Source: Janthinobacterium fluminis
Lineage (GTDB): Bacteria > Pseudomonadota > Gammaproteobacteria > Burkholderiales > Burkholderiaceae_D
Direction of reading: 5' to 3'
DNA length: 64,000 nucleotides
Assembly (NCBI RefSeq): GCF_028595325.1
Contig: NZ_JAQQXR010000008.1
Coordinates: 124,001-188,000, forward strand
Shown: in pieces, positions 53,631 to 63,056 of the stretch
Layout of the letters: each line of letters begins with the position of its first letter
How positions within the stretch are numbered: position 1 is the first letter of the stretch
Notes under the pieces: model-generated
Databases searched by the model: none
Told to the model about the DNA's origin: nothing
What the model saw: only the letters and a program-made list of their open reading frames with translations
Translations under genes and position numbers: made by a program

Positions 53631-54512
53631 TTGACCCCCCAATCGCAAAACCTGCGCAGCATCTACGCAATGCTGATCGCCGTCGCCATGTTCTCGCTGA
53701 TGGACACGGCGATGAAGCTGCTGTCGGCGCATTACCCGGCGATGCAGGTGACGGCGCTGCGCGCGCTGTCCTCGCTGCCGCTGGTGTGCCTGTACCTGGC
53801 CTGGCGCGGCGCGTTCAAGGGCCTGCTCCAGGTGCGCTGGCCCTTGCACATCCTGCGCGGCGCGCTGGGCGTCGCCATGATCACCACCTTCGCCTATGGC
53901 CTGAAAAAACTCTCGCTGGCCGAGGCTTATTCGATTTTCTTCATCGCGCCGACGCTGATCACGGCCCTGTCGGTCTTCGTCCTGCGGGAAAAAGTCGACG
54001 CGGCGCGCTGGTGCGCGATCGCTGTCGGCATGGGCGGCGTGCTGGTGGTGCTGCGCCCGGACGGCGGCGATTTCTTTTCCCTCGGCGGGCTGGCCGTGCT
54101 GGCGGCGGCCGCGTGCTACGCCGTCTCGGCCATCACCGGCCGTGTGCTCAGCCGCACCGACGCCAGCGAAAGCATGGTCTTCTGGCTGATGGTGATGATG
54201 GCCGCCGGCGGTGTCATCCTGTCCGCCCACGAGTGGGTGGCGATTCGTTCCGACGACTGGCCGCTGCTGGCGGGCCTGTCGCTGAGCGGCTTCCTGGGGC
54301 AGTTGGCGATCACCGAGGCTTTCCGCCACGGCAAGGCGTCGAGCGTGGCGCCCTTCGAATATTCGGCGCTGGCCTGGGGCATCGGGCTGGATTGGCTGTT
54401 GTGGCGCGCCTTGCCTGACCAATATACGCTGCTCGGCGCGGCCATCATCATCGCCAGCGGCATCTACCTGATACGGCGCGAGGCCGTGCACCTGGAGAGC
54501 GAGCACCCTTGA
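53631..54512 (+). CDS. EamA/DMT family transporter
   Basis: A 293-residue, ten-helix drug/metabolite transporter with two EamA repeats (about residues 10-140 and 150-285), e.g. MFSLMDTAMKLLSAHYPAMQ and the second-repeat FLGQLAITEAFRHGKASSVA. Substrate unknown. I use TTG 53631 because AAGGAG lies seven bases upstream; the frame runs 22 codons further to TTG 53565, but that stretch is Pro/Gly-rich and not membrane-like. Confidence 0.87.
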   Translation: MTPQSQNLRSIYAMLIAVAMFSLMDTAMKLLSAHYPAMQVTALRALSSLPLVCLYLAWRGAFKGLLQVRWPLHILRGALGVAMITTFAYGLKKLSLAEAYSIFFIAPTLITALSVFVLREKVDAARWCAIAVGMGGVLVVLRPDGGDFFSLGGLAVLAAAACYAVSAITGRVLSRTDASESMVFWLMVMMAAGGVILSAHEWVAIRSDDWPLLAGLSLSGFLGQLAITEAFRHGKASSVAPFEYSALAWGIGLDWLLWRALPDQYTLLGAAIIIASGIYLIRREAVHLESEHP

Positions 54513-54584
54513 GCGCCGCCGCGCCGGAAACCGCGTTGCCGGGCTGCTTACATGATGCCACCGCGAAACGATTTGACCGCAAAT

Positions 54585-54593
54585 TGATATAAT
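54585..54593 (+). promoter_or_regulatory. Extended -10 promoter at the lpxC start codon
   Basis: TGATATAAT, a perfect -10 with TGn, ends six bases before the ATG of lpxC. The predicted start is at or within a base of the A of the ATG. No Shine-Dalgarno is possible in the six bases between (CGACAG). Confidence 0.7.
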
Positions 54594-54599
54594 CGACAG

Positions 54600-55535
54600 A
54601 TGTTAAAACAACGCACCATCAAGCAATTGGTCCGCACCGTCGGTGTCGGGCTGCACTCCGGCACCAAGGTGGAACTGACCTTGCGCCCGGCCGCGCCGGA
54701 CACCGGCATCGTGTTCCGCCGCGTCGACCTGCTGCCCGTCGTCGAGTTTCCCGCCAGCGCGATGGCCGTCGGCGACACGCGCATGGCCTCGGTGCTGGTC
54801 AAGGACGGCGCGCGCGTGTCGACGGTCGAGCACCTGATGTCGGCCGCCGCCGGTCTCGGCGTTGACAATATGTATATCGACGTGAGCGCCGAGGAAATTC
54901 CCATCATGGACGGCTCCGCTTCATCCTTCGTGTTTTTGCTGCAGCAGGCGGGCGTGCAGGAGCAGGAGGCGGCGAAAAAATTCATCCGCGTGCTGAAGCC
55001 GGTGGAAGTGCGCCACGGCAAGGGCGACGCGGAGAAATGGGCTTGCCTGAGCCCGTACAACGGCTTCAAGCTCGACTTCTTCATCGAATTCAACCACCCG
55101 GCCGTCGACGGCACGACCCAGCGCGCCTCGGTCGACTTCGGCGACGTGTCCTATGTGCACGACGTGGCGCGCGCGCGCACCTTCGGCTTCATGCAGGATG
55201 TCGAAAGCTTGCGCGGCATGGGCCTGGCCCGCGGCGGTTCGCTGGAAAACGCCATCGTCATGGATGAATACCGCATCCTCAATTCCGACGGCTTGCGCTA
55301 CGAGGACGAGTTCGTGCGCCACAAGATACTCGACGCCATCGGCGACCTGTATCTGGTTGGCCATCCGTTGCTGGCCAGTTACACGGCACACAAGTCGGGC
55401 CACGCCCTGAACAACCAGTTGCTGCTGGCGCTGCTGGAGCGGCCGGACGCCTACGAGCTGGTCTGCTTCGACACCAACGAGGCGGCGCCGCCGTCCTATC
55501 TGCGCCAGATGGCGCGCGAGTGGGCGCTGACTTAA
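54600..55535 (+). CDS. lpxC: UDP-3-O-acyl-N-acetylglucosamine deacetylase
   Basis: A 311-residue zinc amidase that performs the committed step of lipid A synthesis. Zinc-site His78 lies in [17 protein letters not shown]; the second site is in [18 protein letters not shown], and the catalytic His in [16 protein letters not shown]-terminal [18 protein letters not shown] is typical. ATG 54600 is the only start that keeps this block. No ribosome-binding site precedes it, and the promoter sits directly against it, so the main mRNA may be leaderless. Confidence 0.98.
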   Translation: MLKQRTIKQLVRTVGVGLHSGTKVELTLRPAAPDTGIVFRRVDLLPVVEFPASAMAVGDTRMASVLVKDGARVSTVEHLMSAAAGLGVDNMYIDVSAEEIPIMDGSASSFVFLLQQAGVQEQEAAKKFIRVLKPVEVRHGKGDAEKWACLSPYNGFKLDFFIEFNHPAVDGTTQRASVDFGDVSYVHDVARARTFGFMQDVESLRGMGLARGGSLENAIVMDEYRILNSDGLRYEDEFVRHKILDAIGDLYLVGHPLLASYTAHKSGHALNNQLLLALLERPDAYELVCFDTNEAAPPSYLRQMAREWALT

Positions 55536-55553
55536 CGGCGCGCCTGCCCTGAG

Positions 55554-56057
55554 TTAGTCCGGTTCGCGGCGCCGCTGCACCATCGCGCGCAGCGCGGCGA
55601 TCAAGCCCTGGTTTTGCGCGGACTCGGGCAGGGCGTTGCTCAGTTCATCGAAGGCGGCCACGGCCATGTTCGGCAGCAGCAGTTGCCGCGTGTGCTGCAC
55701 CGGCGCGATGCTCTTCGTGACCTGCACCTTCAGTTTGATGGCGGCGATCTGCCAGCCGCGCTTTTCCAGTTCCGCCTGTAGTTTCGGCAATTGCTGCTTG
55801 AGCTTGGCCGCGACCGCGGACGTTGGCGTCGCCAGCAGCAGCTGCCCGCCCTCGAACTGCAGGATGTCGCAGTTGTGGAACATGGCCGGCAGCGCCGCCG
55901 CGCAATCCTTTTGCAGCGCGACCATGCGGTTCACGGCGGGCATCAACGACGCCATCGTGGCGTTGCCTCGCAGAAAATCGGTGGCGCCGGGCAAGGCCGG
56001 GCCGGAGCGGCCGCGGCTGGCTTGGTAGAAGGTGTGAGATCGCATTTGCCGAAACAT
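55554..56057 (-). CDS. DciA-like (DUF721) protein
   Basis: A 167-residue protein of the DUF721/DciA family, which in many bacteria loads the replicative helicase DnaB. Seen: a central ILQFEGGQLLLATPTSAVAA and KLKQQLPKLQAELEKRGWQI with the two-strand, helix pattern of the domain, and a basic tail. The start is uncertain: ATG 56057 or ATG 56045 (MRSHTFYQAS), neither with a strong ribosome-binding site. It is convergent with lpxC, 18 bases between stops, and divergent from secA. Confidence 0.82.
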   Translation of the reverse strand: MFRQMRSHTFYQASRGRSGPALPGATDFLRGNATMASLMPAVNRMVALQKDCAAALPAMFHNCDILQFEGGQLLLATPTSAVAAKLKQQLPKLQAELEKRGWQIAAIKLKVQVTKSIAPVQHTRQLLLPNMAVAAFDELSNALPESAQNQGLIAALRAMVQRRREPD

Positions 56058-56202
56058 ATCACAGCTGGCCCCGCCGTGGCGGCCCGGGCGGGCCGGCCGG
56101 AAAATATTTCCTGGAAACGGGGGAAAGCCCTGGTTTTCACGGCATTGTTTATCAATTCACTATTGTGATACAGGCCAATATCCCAATCTTGGCGGCAGCG
56201 CA

Positions 56203-56211
56203 TGATAAAAT
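56203..56211 (+). promoter_or_regulatory. Candidate extended -10 promoter for secA
   Basis: TGATAAAAT, five of six matches to the -10 plus TGn. It would give a start near 56218 and a leader of about 85 bases. No convincing -35 is seen. Confidence 0.5.
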
Positions 56212-56302
56212 CATCGTCTTTTGCCATATTCGAACTCCGTGCGGTAACGCGATATCACCAACAGAGCTTATTTTTTAACGGCGTTTTTTCAAGAATTCAA
56301 GC

Positions 56303-59059
56303 ATGTCATTACTGACCCAGATTTTCGGTAGCCGCAACCAGCGGCTGCTCAAGCAATACCAAAAAACGGTACGCGAGATCAATGCGCTCGAGCCGCTCAT
56401 CGAAAAGCTGTCGGACGCCGAGCTGCAGGCGAAAACGCCCGCGTTCAAGGAACGTCTGGCCAAGGGCGAGACGCTCGACGCGCTGCTGGTGGAGGCTTTC
56501 GCCGTCTGCCGCGAAGCGAGCCGGCGCGTGCTGCGCATGCGCCACTTCGACGTCCAGCTGATCGGCGGCATGGTGCTGCATTATGGCAAGATCGCGGAAA
56601 TGGGCACGGGCGAGGGCAAAACGCTGATGGCGACCCTGGCCGCCTACCTGAACGCCTTGTCCGGCAAGGGCGTGCACATCGTCACCGTCAATGACTACCT
56701 GGCGCAGCGCGACGCCGACACCATGGGCCGCCTGTACGGCTGGCTGGGCCTGACGACGGGCGTCAACCTGTCGCAGATGGAGCACGACGCCAAGCAAGTG
56801 GCCTACGCGTCCGACATCACCTACGGCACCAACAATGAATTCGGCTTCGACTACCTGCGCGACAATATGGTGTTCGAGGCGCGCGACCGCGTCCAGCGCG
56901 CGCTCAACTTCGGCATCGTCGATGAAGTCGACTCGATCCTGATCGACGAGGCGCGCACGCCGCTGATCATTTCCGGCCAGGCGGAGAACCACACCGACCT
57001 GTACCACAAGATCAATGAAGTGCCGCGCATGCTGACCTTGCAGCTTGGCGAGGAAACGCCTGACGGCAAGGGCAAGATCGAGGTGCCGGGCGACTACACG
57101 AAGGATGAAAAGGCGCACCAGGTGCTGCTGACGGAAGCCGGCCACGAAAAGGCCGAGGCCATCCTGACCAAGATGGGCCTGCTGCCCGAGGGCGCCTCGC
57201 TGTACGACTCGGCCAACATCACGCTGGTGCACCACCTGTACGCGGCGCTGCGCGCGCACGCGCTGTACTTCAAGGACCAGCACTACGTGGTGCAGAACAA
57301 TGAAGTGGTGATCGTCGACGAATTCACCGGCCGCCTGATGACGGGCCGGCGCTGGTCGGACGGCCTGCACCAGGCCGTCGAGGCGAAAGAGGGCGTGAAG
57401 ATCCAGAACGAGAACCAGACGCTGGCCTCGATCACTTTCCAGAACTACTTCCGCATGTACGGCAAGCTGGCCGGCATGACCGGCACGGCCGACACGGAAG
57501 CGTACGAGTTCCAGGAAATCTACGGCCTGGAAACGGTCGTGATTCCGCAAAACCGTCCCTTGCAGCGCAAGGACCGCCAGGACCAGGTCTACAAATCGGC
57601 CGACGAGAAATACGGCGCGATGCTCAACGATATACGCGACTGCTACGAGCGCGGCCAGCCCGTGCTGGTCGGCACGACGTCGATCGAGAACTCCGAGCTG
57701 TTGGCGGGCATACTCGACAAGGCGAAACTGCCGCACAACGTGCTCAACGCCAAGCAGCATGCGCGCGAAGCGGAAATCATCGCCCAGGCGGGCCGGCCGA
57801 AGGCGATCACCATCGCCACCAACATGGCCGGCCGCGGCACCGACATCGTTTTGGGCGGCAACGTCGAGAACCAGATCAAGGTCATCGAGGCGAACGCCGG
57901 GCTGAGCGACGCCGACAAGGCGGCCCAGTCGCAGACCTTGCGCGATGAATGGCAGTCGCTGCACGACCACGTGGTCGGCGCGGGCGGCCTGCACATCATC
58001 GGCACCGAACGCCACGAGTCGCGCCGCGTCGACAATCAGTTGCGCGGCCGCGCCGGCCGCCAGGGCGACCCGGGTTCGTCGCGCTTCTACCTGTCGCTCG
58101 ACGACGCGCTGCTGCGCATCTTCGCCGGCGACCGCGTGCGCGCCATCATGGACCGCCTGAAAATGCCGGAAGGCGAACCGATCGAGGCGGGCATCGTTTC
58201 GCGCTCGATCGAATCGGCCCAGCGCAAGGTCGAGGCGCGCAACTTCGACATCCGCAAACAGCTGCTCGAATACGACGACGTCGCCAACGACCAGCGCAAG
58301 GTGATCTACCAGCAGCGTAACGAGCTGCTCGAGACGACCGACATTTCCGAGCTGATCGCCTCGCTGCGCCACGGCGTGTTCACCGACCTGGTGCGCGTTA
58401 ACGTGCCGGAGGAATCGGTCGAAGAGCAGTGGGACGTCAAGGCGCTGGAAGCGACCCTGTCCGCCGAGTGGCAGATCGACTTGCCGCTGCGGGCGATGAT
58501 GGAAGCGGAAACCAATCTGAGCGACGAAGACTTGCTCGAACGCGTAGTCGGCGCGGCCGACGCCGTCTATCAGTCGAAGATCGACATCGTCGGCAAGGAA
58601 TCGTTTGGCGGCTTCGAACGCAACGTCATGCTGCAAAGCGTAGACAGCCACTGGCGCGAACATCTGGCGGCGCTGGACCACCTGCGCCAGGGTATCCACC
58701 TGCGCGGCTACGCCCAGAAGAACCCGAAACAGGAATACAAGCGCGAAGCGTTCGAACTGTTCGGCCAGATGCTCGACATGATCAAGAACGAAGTGGTGAA
58801 GCTGGTCATGACCGTGCGCATCCAGTCGCGCGAGGAAATCGACGCGGCCGAGCGGGCGATGCAGCAGTCGCACGTGGAAAACGTCCACTACCAGCACGCC
58901 GACTTCAACCCGAACGCGGCGCCGGAAGAATTGCTGGCGCCGACGGCCGCCGCCGGCGGCGACGCGCAAGCGGCGCCGGGCATGAAGGTCGGCCGCAACG
59001 ACCCTTGCCCTTGCGGCAGCGGCAAAAAATTCAAGGCTTGCCACGGCAAACTGGCTTAA
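56303..59059 (+). CDS. secA: Preprotein translocase ATPase SecA
   Basis: A 918-residue motor ATPase that drives proteins through SecYEG. Walker [17 protein letters not shown] (about 103-118), [19 protein letters not shown], the NBD2 stretch [16 protein letters not shown] and [20 protein letters not shown] are all present. The C-terminus holds the zinc finger [14 protein letters not shown] (CxCx8CH) that binds SecB and lipids. No good Shine-Dalgarno precedes the ATG (TTCAAGAATTCAAGC), as seen for some regulated secA genes. No secM-like gene or M23 peptidase gene lies upstream. Confidence 0.98.
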   Translation: MSLLTQIFGSRNQRLLKQYQKTVREINALEPLIEKLSDAELQAKTPAFKERLAKGETLDALLVEAFAVCREASRRVLRMRHFDVQLIGGMVLHYGKIAEMGTGEGKTLMATLAAYLNALSGKGVHIVTVNDYLAQRDADTMGRLYGWLGLTTGVNLSQMEHDAKQVAYASDITYGTNNEFGFDYLRDNMVFEARDRVQRALNFGIVDEVDSILIDEARTPLIISGQAENHTDLYHKINEVPRMLTLQLGEETPDGKGKIEVPGDYTKDEKAHQVLLTEAGHEKAEAILTKMGLLPEGASLYDSANITLVHHLYAALRAHALYFKDQHYVVQNNEVVIVDEFTGRLMTGRRWSDGLHQAVEAKEGVKIQNENQTLASITFQNYFRMYGKLAGMTGTADTEAYEFQEIYGLETVVIPQNRPLQRKDRQDQVYKSADEKYGAMLNDIRDCYERGQPVLVGTTSIENSELLAGILDKAKLPHNVLNAKQHAREAEIIAQAGRPKAITIATNMAGRGTDIVLGGNVENQIKVIEANAGLSDADKAAQSQTLRDEWQSLHDHVVGAGGLHIIGTERHESRRVDNQLRGRAGRQGDPGSSRFYLSLDDALLRIFAGDRVRAIMDRLKMPEGEPIEAGIVSRSIESAQRKVEARNFDIRKQLLEYDDVANDQRKVIYQQRNELLETTDISELIASLRHGVFTDLVRVNVPEESVEEQWDVKALEATLSAEWQIDLPLRAMMEAETNLSDEDLLERVVGAADAVYQSKIDIVGKESFGGFERNVMLQSVDSHWREHLAALDHLRQGIHLRGYAQKNPKQEYKREAFELFGQMLDMIKNEVVKLVMTVRIQSREEIDAAERAMQQSHVENVHYQHADFNPNAAPEELLAPTAAAGGDAQAAPGMKVGRNDPCPCGSGKKFKACHGKLA

Positions 59060-59079
59060 ACGCCGGCTCAGCTGGACAG

Positions 59080-59115
59080 AAGGGCGGAGAATCCGGATTC
59101 TCCGCCCTTTTTTTA
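59080..59115. terminator. Bidirectional terminator after secA
   Basis: A perfect palindrome, AAGGGCGGAGAATCC (59080-59094) against its complement (59095-59109), then T to 59114. It also covers the TAA of the convergent sensor-kinase gene. Confidence 0.92.
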
Positions 59116-61149
59116 TATGGCGGCGGAGTGTTCCAGCGCGGCGGGCAGGCTCTTCTTGCCGCCCTCGCGCAGCGGCGCCACGCTCGGCATGACGATGCGT
59201 ATCGTCGTGCCCTGGCCCGGCGCCGTGGTGATGTGGATGCGTCCGCCCAGCACGCCGGTGACGATGTTGTAGACGATGTTCATGCCCAGGCCGGTGCCGC
59301 CGCGCCCCATCTTGGTGGTGAAGAAGGGGTCGAAGACTTGCCGCAGCACGTCCTCGTCCATGCCGTTGCCGTCGTCGCTGAATTGCAGCGCGATCATGCC
59401 GTCGCCGAGGTCGCTGGCGCGTAGCGTGATGGTGCCGCCGGCGCGGCCATCGAAGGCGTGCATCAGGGCGTTGTTGATCAGGTTGTTGACCACCTGGTAC
59501 AGGCTGCCGGGGTAGGAGTCCATCGTCAGCCCGGACGGCATGTCCAGCCGCGCCGCGCAGTGGGCCTGGCGCAGCCGCGGCAAATAGGTCGCCAGCGTGT
59601 CCTGCAGCACGTGCAGCAGGTCGTAGCGGCGGCGCTGGTCGTTGGTCTGGTCGACGGCCACCTGCTTGAACGAGGCGATCAAATTGGCGGCCTTTTGCAG
59701 CGAGCCGGAGATCAGGCCGGCCGCCTGCCTGACCTCGTCCAGGTGGGCCAGCAGGGCCGAGCGTTTCAGGGCGCCGCCGTCGACGAGCCGGTCGAATTCG
59801 GCGACCCGGTCCGACAGCGTCGTCGACACCAGCAGGCTGTTGCCGATCGGCGTGTTGAGTTCGTGCGCGATGCCGGCCACGAGGGAGCCCAGCGCGGCCA
59901 TTTTCTCGGCCGCCAGCAGGTCGTGCTGGGTCTTTTGCAGCGAGTCGAGCGCCTCGCTCAAGTCGCCGTTGGCGCGTTCCAGCGCGGCCGAGCGCTCGCG
60001 CACCCGGCTCTCCAGCGAGGTGTTGAGTTCCTTCAGCGCGCCCTTCGCGTCGAGTTCCTCCGTCAGGTCGAGCAGGGCCCAGATGATGGCGCTGGCGCCG
60101 TCCAGCGACAGCGAGGAGGTCCAGATGGCCACGCTGCCGGTGCGGCCGTCGGCCAGGCGCACCTTGGCGATCTCGCCCTGCACGGTGCCGTTGCGCGCGT
60201 GCAGCGCCATGACGCGGTGCGGCTCGCCGGCGTCTTCCCAGAAGCCGATGTCGGCCGCGTTCCTGCCGACGATGGCGCCGGCGCCGCCGTTGAAGGTGCG
60301 CTCCAGCGCCAGGTTGGCGGCGATGATGTGGCCGTCGTGGTCGGTCACGCTGAGCGGCACCGGCGCCACGTCGAAGAGGATCTTGAAGCGCGCCTCCGAC
60401 TCCGACAGGCGGCGCTCGGCTTGTTCGAGCTGGGCGATGCGGGCGCGCAGCGCCAGGTTCATGGTGTTCAGCGAGCGCGACACCACCTCGATTTCGTCGC
60501 CGCCGTGTTCCGGCAGCAGCGTGCCGTAGTCGCCCTGCACGAGGCGCTGCGATTGCGCGTTCAGGCCGTCCAGGCGGCGTCCTATGCCCAGCGTGAAGGC
60601 GTAGAACAGCAGCAGGCCGATGCCGAAGCCGGCGATGGAGATCAGGCTGCCCTGGCTGAGCACCTCGTCGCGCGCCTGCGCCAGGTCGGAGGTCGACAGG
60701 CCGAAATTGAGCGAGCCGACCTGGTTGTCGTTGAGGAGCAGCGGCGCGCGCGCGTGCAGCATCGCGCCGACCAGCACCGTCTTCACGCCCTGGTTGGTGC
60801 GCACGCCGGCCTGTTGCAGCAGCGCGGCCGGCGCGGCCGGCGCCGCGCCGGCGCTGATGACGGGGCGCTCGTCGCGGTCGAGGATGACGATGTAGCGCAC
60901 GAAGCTGTCGGCCGGGTCGGACAGCATCTCGTTGAGGTAGGATTGCAGCTCGGCCAGCCTCCCCTTGCTGGCGTAGGCGCCCAGCGACAGGTTCAGCGTC
61001 ACGGCGTATTCGTGGGCGACGCGGTCGGCATTGTTGCTGACGGCCTGGTCCATGATGCGCATATTGTTCCAGATCAGCAGGCCGACGACCAGCGCCTGGA
61101 CGAAAGCGCTGAGTATCAGGAATTTCGCCCGCAGCGACAGATTGAACAT
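59113..61149 (-). CDS. Membrane-bound hybrid-free sensor histidine kinase (HAMP-PAS-HisKA-HATPase)
   Basis: A 678-residue kinase. TM1 about 9-27; periplasmic sensor about 28-165; TM2 about 168-189; HAMP about 190-240; PAS about 250-365 (ARFKILFDVAPVPLSVTDHD); a coiled coil about 370-412; the phospho-acceptor His429 in GSLVAGIAHELNTPIG; N box NNLINNALMHAFDG (555-568); G1 SDDGNGM; F and G2 FDPFFTTKMGRGGTGLGMNI. No receiver domain or adjacent response regulator. It lies 15 bases after the small binding-protein gene, in an operon with it and an outer-membrane protein, which suggests a ligand relayed from the cell surface. Confidence 0.92.
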   Translation of the reverse strand: MFNLSLRAKFLILSAFVQALVVGLLIWNNMRIMDQAVSNNADRVAHEYAVTLNLSLGAYASKGRLAELQSYLNEMLSDPADSFVRYIVILDRDERPVISAGAAPAAPAALLQQAGVRTNQGVKTVLVGAMLHARAPLLLNDNQVGSLNFGLSTSDLAQARDEVLSQGSLISIAGFGIGLLLFYAFTLGIGRRLDGLNAQSQRLVQGDYGTLLPEHGGDEIEVVSRSLNTMNLALRARIAQLEQAERRLSESEARFKILFDVAPVPLSVTDHDGHIIAANLALERTFNGGAGAIVGRNAADIGFWEDAGEPHRVMALHARNGTVQGEIAKVRLADGRTGSVAIWTSSLSLDGASAIIWALLDLTEELDAKGALKELNTSLESRVRERSAALERANGDLSEALDSLQKTQHDLLAAEKMAALGSLVAGIAHELNTPIGNSLLVSTTLSDRVAEFDRLVDGGALKRSALLAHLDEVRQAAGLISGSLQKAANLIASFKQVAVDQTNDQRRRYDLLHVLQDTLATYLPRLRQAHCAARLDMPSGLTMDSYPGSLYQVVNNLINNALMHAFDGRAGGTITLRASDLGDGMIALQFSDDGNGMDEDVLRQVFDPFFTTKMGRGGTGLGMNIVYNIVTGVLGGRIHITTAPGQGTTIRIVMPSVAPLREGGKKSLPAALEHSAAI

Positions 61150-61164
61150 GGCTTTCCCTGCCTT

Positions 61165-61578
61165 CTACTGCAAGATCAGGATGACCCTGACGGTGTCGTC
61201 GACGGCAGCCTTGTCGATGTAGCCGATGGCGCCGGCGTCGGCGGCGATGGCTTTTTTGACTTCGGCGGTGCTGCTGTATTCGCGCGGCGGAAAGCCGCGT
61301 CCCGTGAAGACGATTTTCGACCAGATCGCGCGCACCTGGTGCTGGTCCTTGCCGACGAGTTTCAAGTAAAAGTCATTGCGCGTGGCCGAGTTGTCGGCCA
61401 GGTCGACCGGCGTCAGTTGCGTCGACTTGCCGAGGAAGATTTGCGCCGCCTGCTCCGTCAGCATGTGCGTGACGGTGTTGCGCGGGCTGACGATGACGGC
61501 GGTGGCGGCGCAGCACGGCGCCGGCAGCAGCGCGGCCAGCAGCAGCGGCGCCAGGGCCTGGATGTGGGGCAGTCTCAT
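61165..61578 (-). CDS. Small phosphate-ABC-binding-protein-like periplasmic protein
   Basis: A 137-residue exported protein with a signal peptide (about 1-24, core LAPLLLAALLPAPCCA). The mature part resembles one lobe of a PstS-like binding protein: VIVSPRNTVTHMLTEQAAQI, FLGKSTQLTPVDLADNS, VRAIWSKIVFTGRGFPPREY and the terminal ADAGAIGYIDKAAVDDTVRV. At this size it is a single lobe, less than half of PstS, so it is more likely a sensor partner than a transport protein. GAAGGGG precedes the ATG. It sits between the barrel gene and the kinase gene with gaps of 10 and 15 bases. Confidence 0.85.
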   Translation of the reverse strand: MRLPHIQALAPLLLAALLPAPCCAATAVIVSPRNTVTHMLTEQAAQIFLGKSTQLTPVDLADNSATRNDFYLKLVGKDQHQVRAIWSKIVFTGRGFPPREYSSTAEVKKAIAADAGAIGYIDKAAVDDTVRVILILQ

Positions 61579-61588
61579 GGCGGCCCCT

Positions 61589-62806
61589 TCAGAACACGGC
61601 GTCGAGGGCGAGGCCGACGACGGTGATGGGGTGGCGCAGGCCGCCGGGCGGACCGAAGATCAGCTCGCCGGACTTGCGGGTGGGCCTGACGCGGTCGACC
61701 TGCACCTTGAGCGCGCAGCCCCGGGCGACATTCCAGCGCACGCCGGCCAGGTCGGCGTGCTGCTCGGCCGACGTCAGGAAGCCCATGTCGACGGCGTGCG
61801 CCAGCGGCCCGCCGCGGGGAAAGCCGGGCGGCAGCGTCACCGAACGGCCGGCCTGGCGCATGGATGCGTGGGCGTAGTAGGGCAGGAAGGCGCCGAGGCG
61901 GTAGCCGGCCATCAGGTAGTAGGCGTCGGTGTCGGGGATGTAGACCGGCTCGGCGGCGCGGCGCCGGCCGTATTCTCCCTGCAGCACCAGATTGCGCCAG
62001 TCCAGCGTCATGCCGAGCGAGGTGAAGTCCATGGTCTTGCCGCCCACCAGCGTCAGTTCGCGCCCCAGTTGGGCGAAGCCGGCCCGCTGCAGCCGCGCCG
62101 TCATGGCATTCAGCAGGCGGAAGTCGTCGCTGGCGAGTTCGGCGCGCAGGTGGCTCAGGCGCAGCATCAGGGGGCCGTTCTCCAGCGCCAGGTTGAACGC
62201 GTACAGCGGCGCGCGGTAGGTGGCGATGGAGCCGCCGCCGCCGGCGACGAACAGCTTGCCGCGGCTGACCCCTGCAAGCAACTGGGCCGTCACCGTGCTG
62301 GCGCCGAAAGAGCGCTGCACCGTCAGGTCGGCGCCGTCGACGTTTTCGATGGCCGCCTGGCCGTACATTTCAATGGGCGGGCGCAGCATCGTGTTGGCGT
62401 AGCCGACGTTCTGGTAGTCGGAGGTCATGAAGCTGGGGACGACGATGCGGCCGGCGCGCACGCTGACGCCTTCGGCCAGGCGGCCCTTCAGGAAGGCCCA
62501 GCTGAGTTCGGTCGTGTAGTGGGGGCTCGTGTACTTGCGGGTGAGTAACTGCACGGTCGCCGACAGGTCGGCGTTGAATGGATAACTGGCCTGCAGGCCG
62601 AGATTGCTGTCGGTGCCCGTGCCATATGCCGTGCCGACGCCGCCGGCCTGGTTGTAGCGGACAAATTGCGCGGCGTCGCTATTGCTGCGCGCCACGCCCA
62701 GGGTGGCGAAGCCGCTCAGGTTCAGTTTGCCGTCGGCCGGCCCGTCGCCGGCCCAGGCCAGGGCTGGCAGGCAGGCCGCCAGCAGCGCCAGGAATCGTTG
62801 TCTCAT
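61589..62806 (-). CDS. Outer-membrane beta-barrel protein, porin-like
   Basis: A 405-residue exported protein with a signal peptide (about 1-19, FLALLAACLPALAWA). The mature sequence has many alternating amphipathic strands, e.g. GKLNLSGFATLGVARSNSDA, LGLQASYPFNADLSATVQLL and NLVLQGEYGRRRAAEPVYIP, and ends in VGLALDAVF with a terminal Phe. It is not the trimeric porin family seen at 30922; I do not recognise its named family. It is the first gene of an operon with the periplasmic protein and the kinase, so it may admit or bind the signal. Confidence 0.85.
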   Translation of the reverse strand: MRQRFLALLAACLPALAWAGDGPADGKLNLSGFATLGVARSNSDAAQFVRYNQAGGVGTAYGTGTDSNLGLQASYPFNADLSATVQLLTRKYTSPHYTTELSWAFLKGRLAEGVSVRAGRIVVPSFMTSDYQNVGYANTMLRPPIEMYGQAAIENVDGADLTVQRSFGASTVTAQLLAGVSRGKLFVAGGGGSIATYRAPLYAFNLALENGPLMLRLSHLRAELASDDFRLLNAMTARLQRAGFAQLGRELTLVGGKTMDFTSLGMTLDWRNLVLQGEYGRRRAAEPVYIPDTDAYYLMAGYRLGAFLPYYAHASMRQAGRSVTLPPGFPRGGPLAHAVDMGFLTSAEQHADLAGVRWNVARGCALKVQVDRVRPTRKSGELIFGPPGGLRHPITVVGLALDAVF

Positions 62807-62864
62807 CGTGCTCTCGTCATCGGATGTCTTTCATTTGCGTAAGTTGTCACTTCGCAATTGATAG

Positions 62865-62895
62865 TTCCGTAACATAACGCGAATTTCCGTAGCAT
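62865..62895 (-). promoter_or_regulatory. Two direct repeats phased by 20 bp
   Basis: TTCCGTAACAT (62865-62875) and TTCCGTAGCAT (62885-62895) differ at one base and are exactly two helical turns apart. They lie 59-89 bases upstream of the barrel-protein ATG. Such spacing is typical of tandem response-regulator sites. Confidence 0.55.
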
Positions 62896-62912
62896 GGAAG
62901 TAAATATTGAAG

Positions 62913-62926
62913 TTGATGCACATCAA
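62913..62926. promoter_or_regulatory. FNR/ANR/DNR-type box
   Basis: TTGAT-GCAC-ATCAA is a perfect match to the FNR consensus TTGAT-N4-ATCAA. Its centre is 113 bases upstream of the barrel-protein ATG and 137 bases upstream of the argJ ATG. On the minus strand a weak extended -10 (TGCTACGGA) lies at the spacing of a class II site, so the barrel operon is the better candidate target. Confidence 0.75.
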
Positions 62927-63015
62927 AATGAACTGTGGCTTTTTTGAGTCGTTTTTGGCGCGCCCGGCCCGGCGCTTTTTGGCCGCGGCCCCGTTCGCGC
63001 CGCGCCCGGAGGGAT

Positions 63016-63021
63016 TACAAT
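63016..63021 (+). promoter_or_regulatory. -10 element of argJ
   Basis: TACAAT, with no clear -35 at the right spacing. It gives a start near 63028 and a leader of about 29 bases. Confidence 0.5.
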
Positions 63022-63056
63022 AGCGGCTCCTATTTCCCTACCAGAAGAATTCACAT

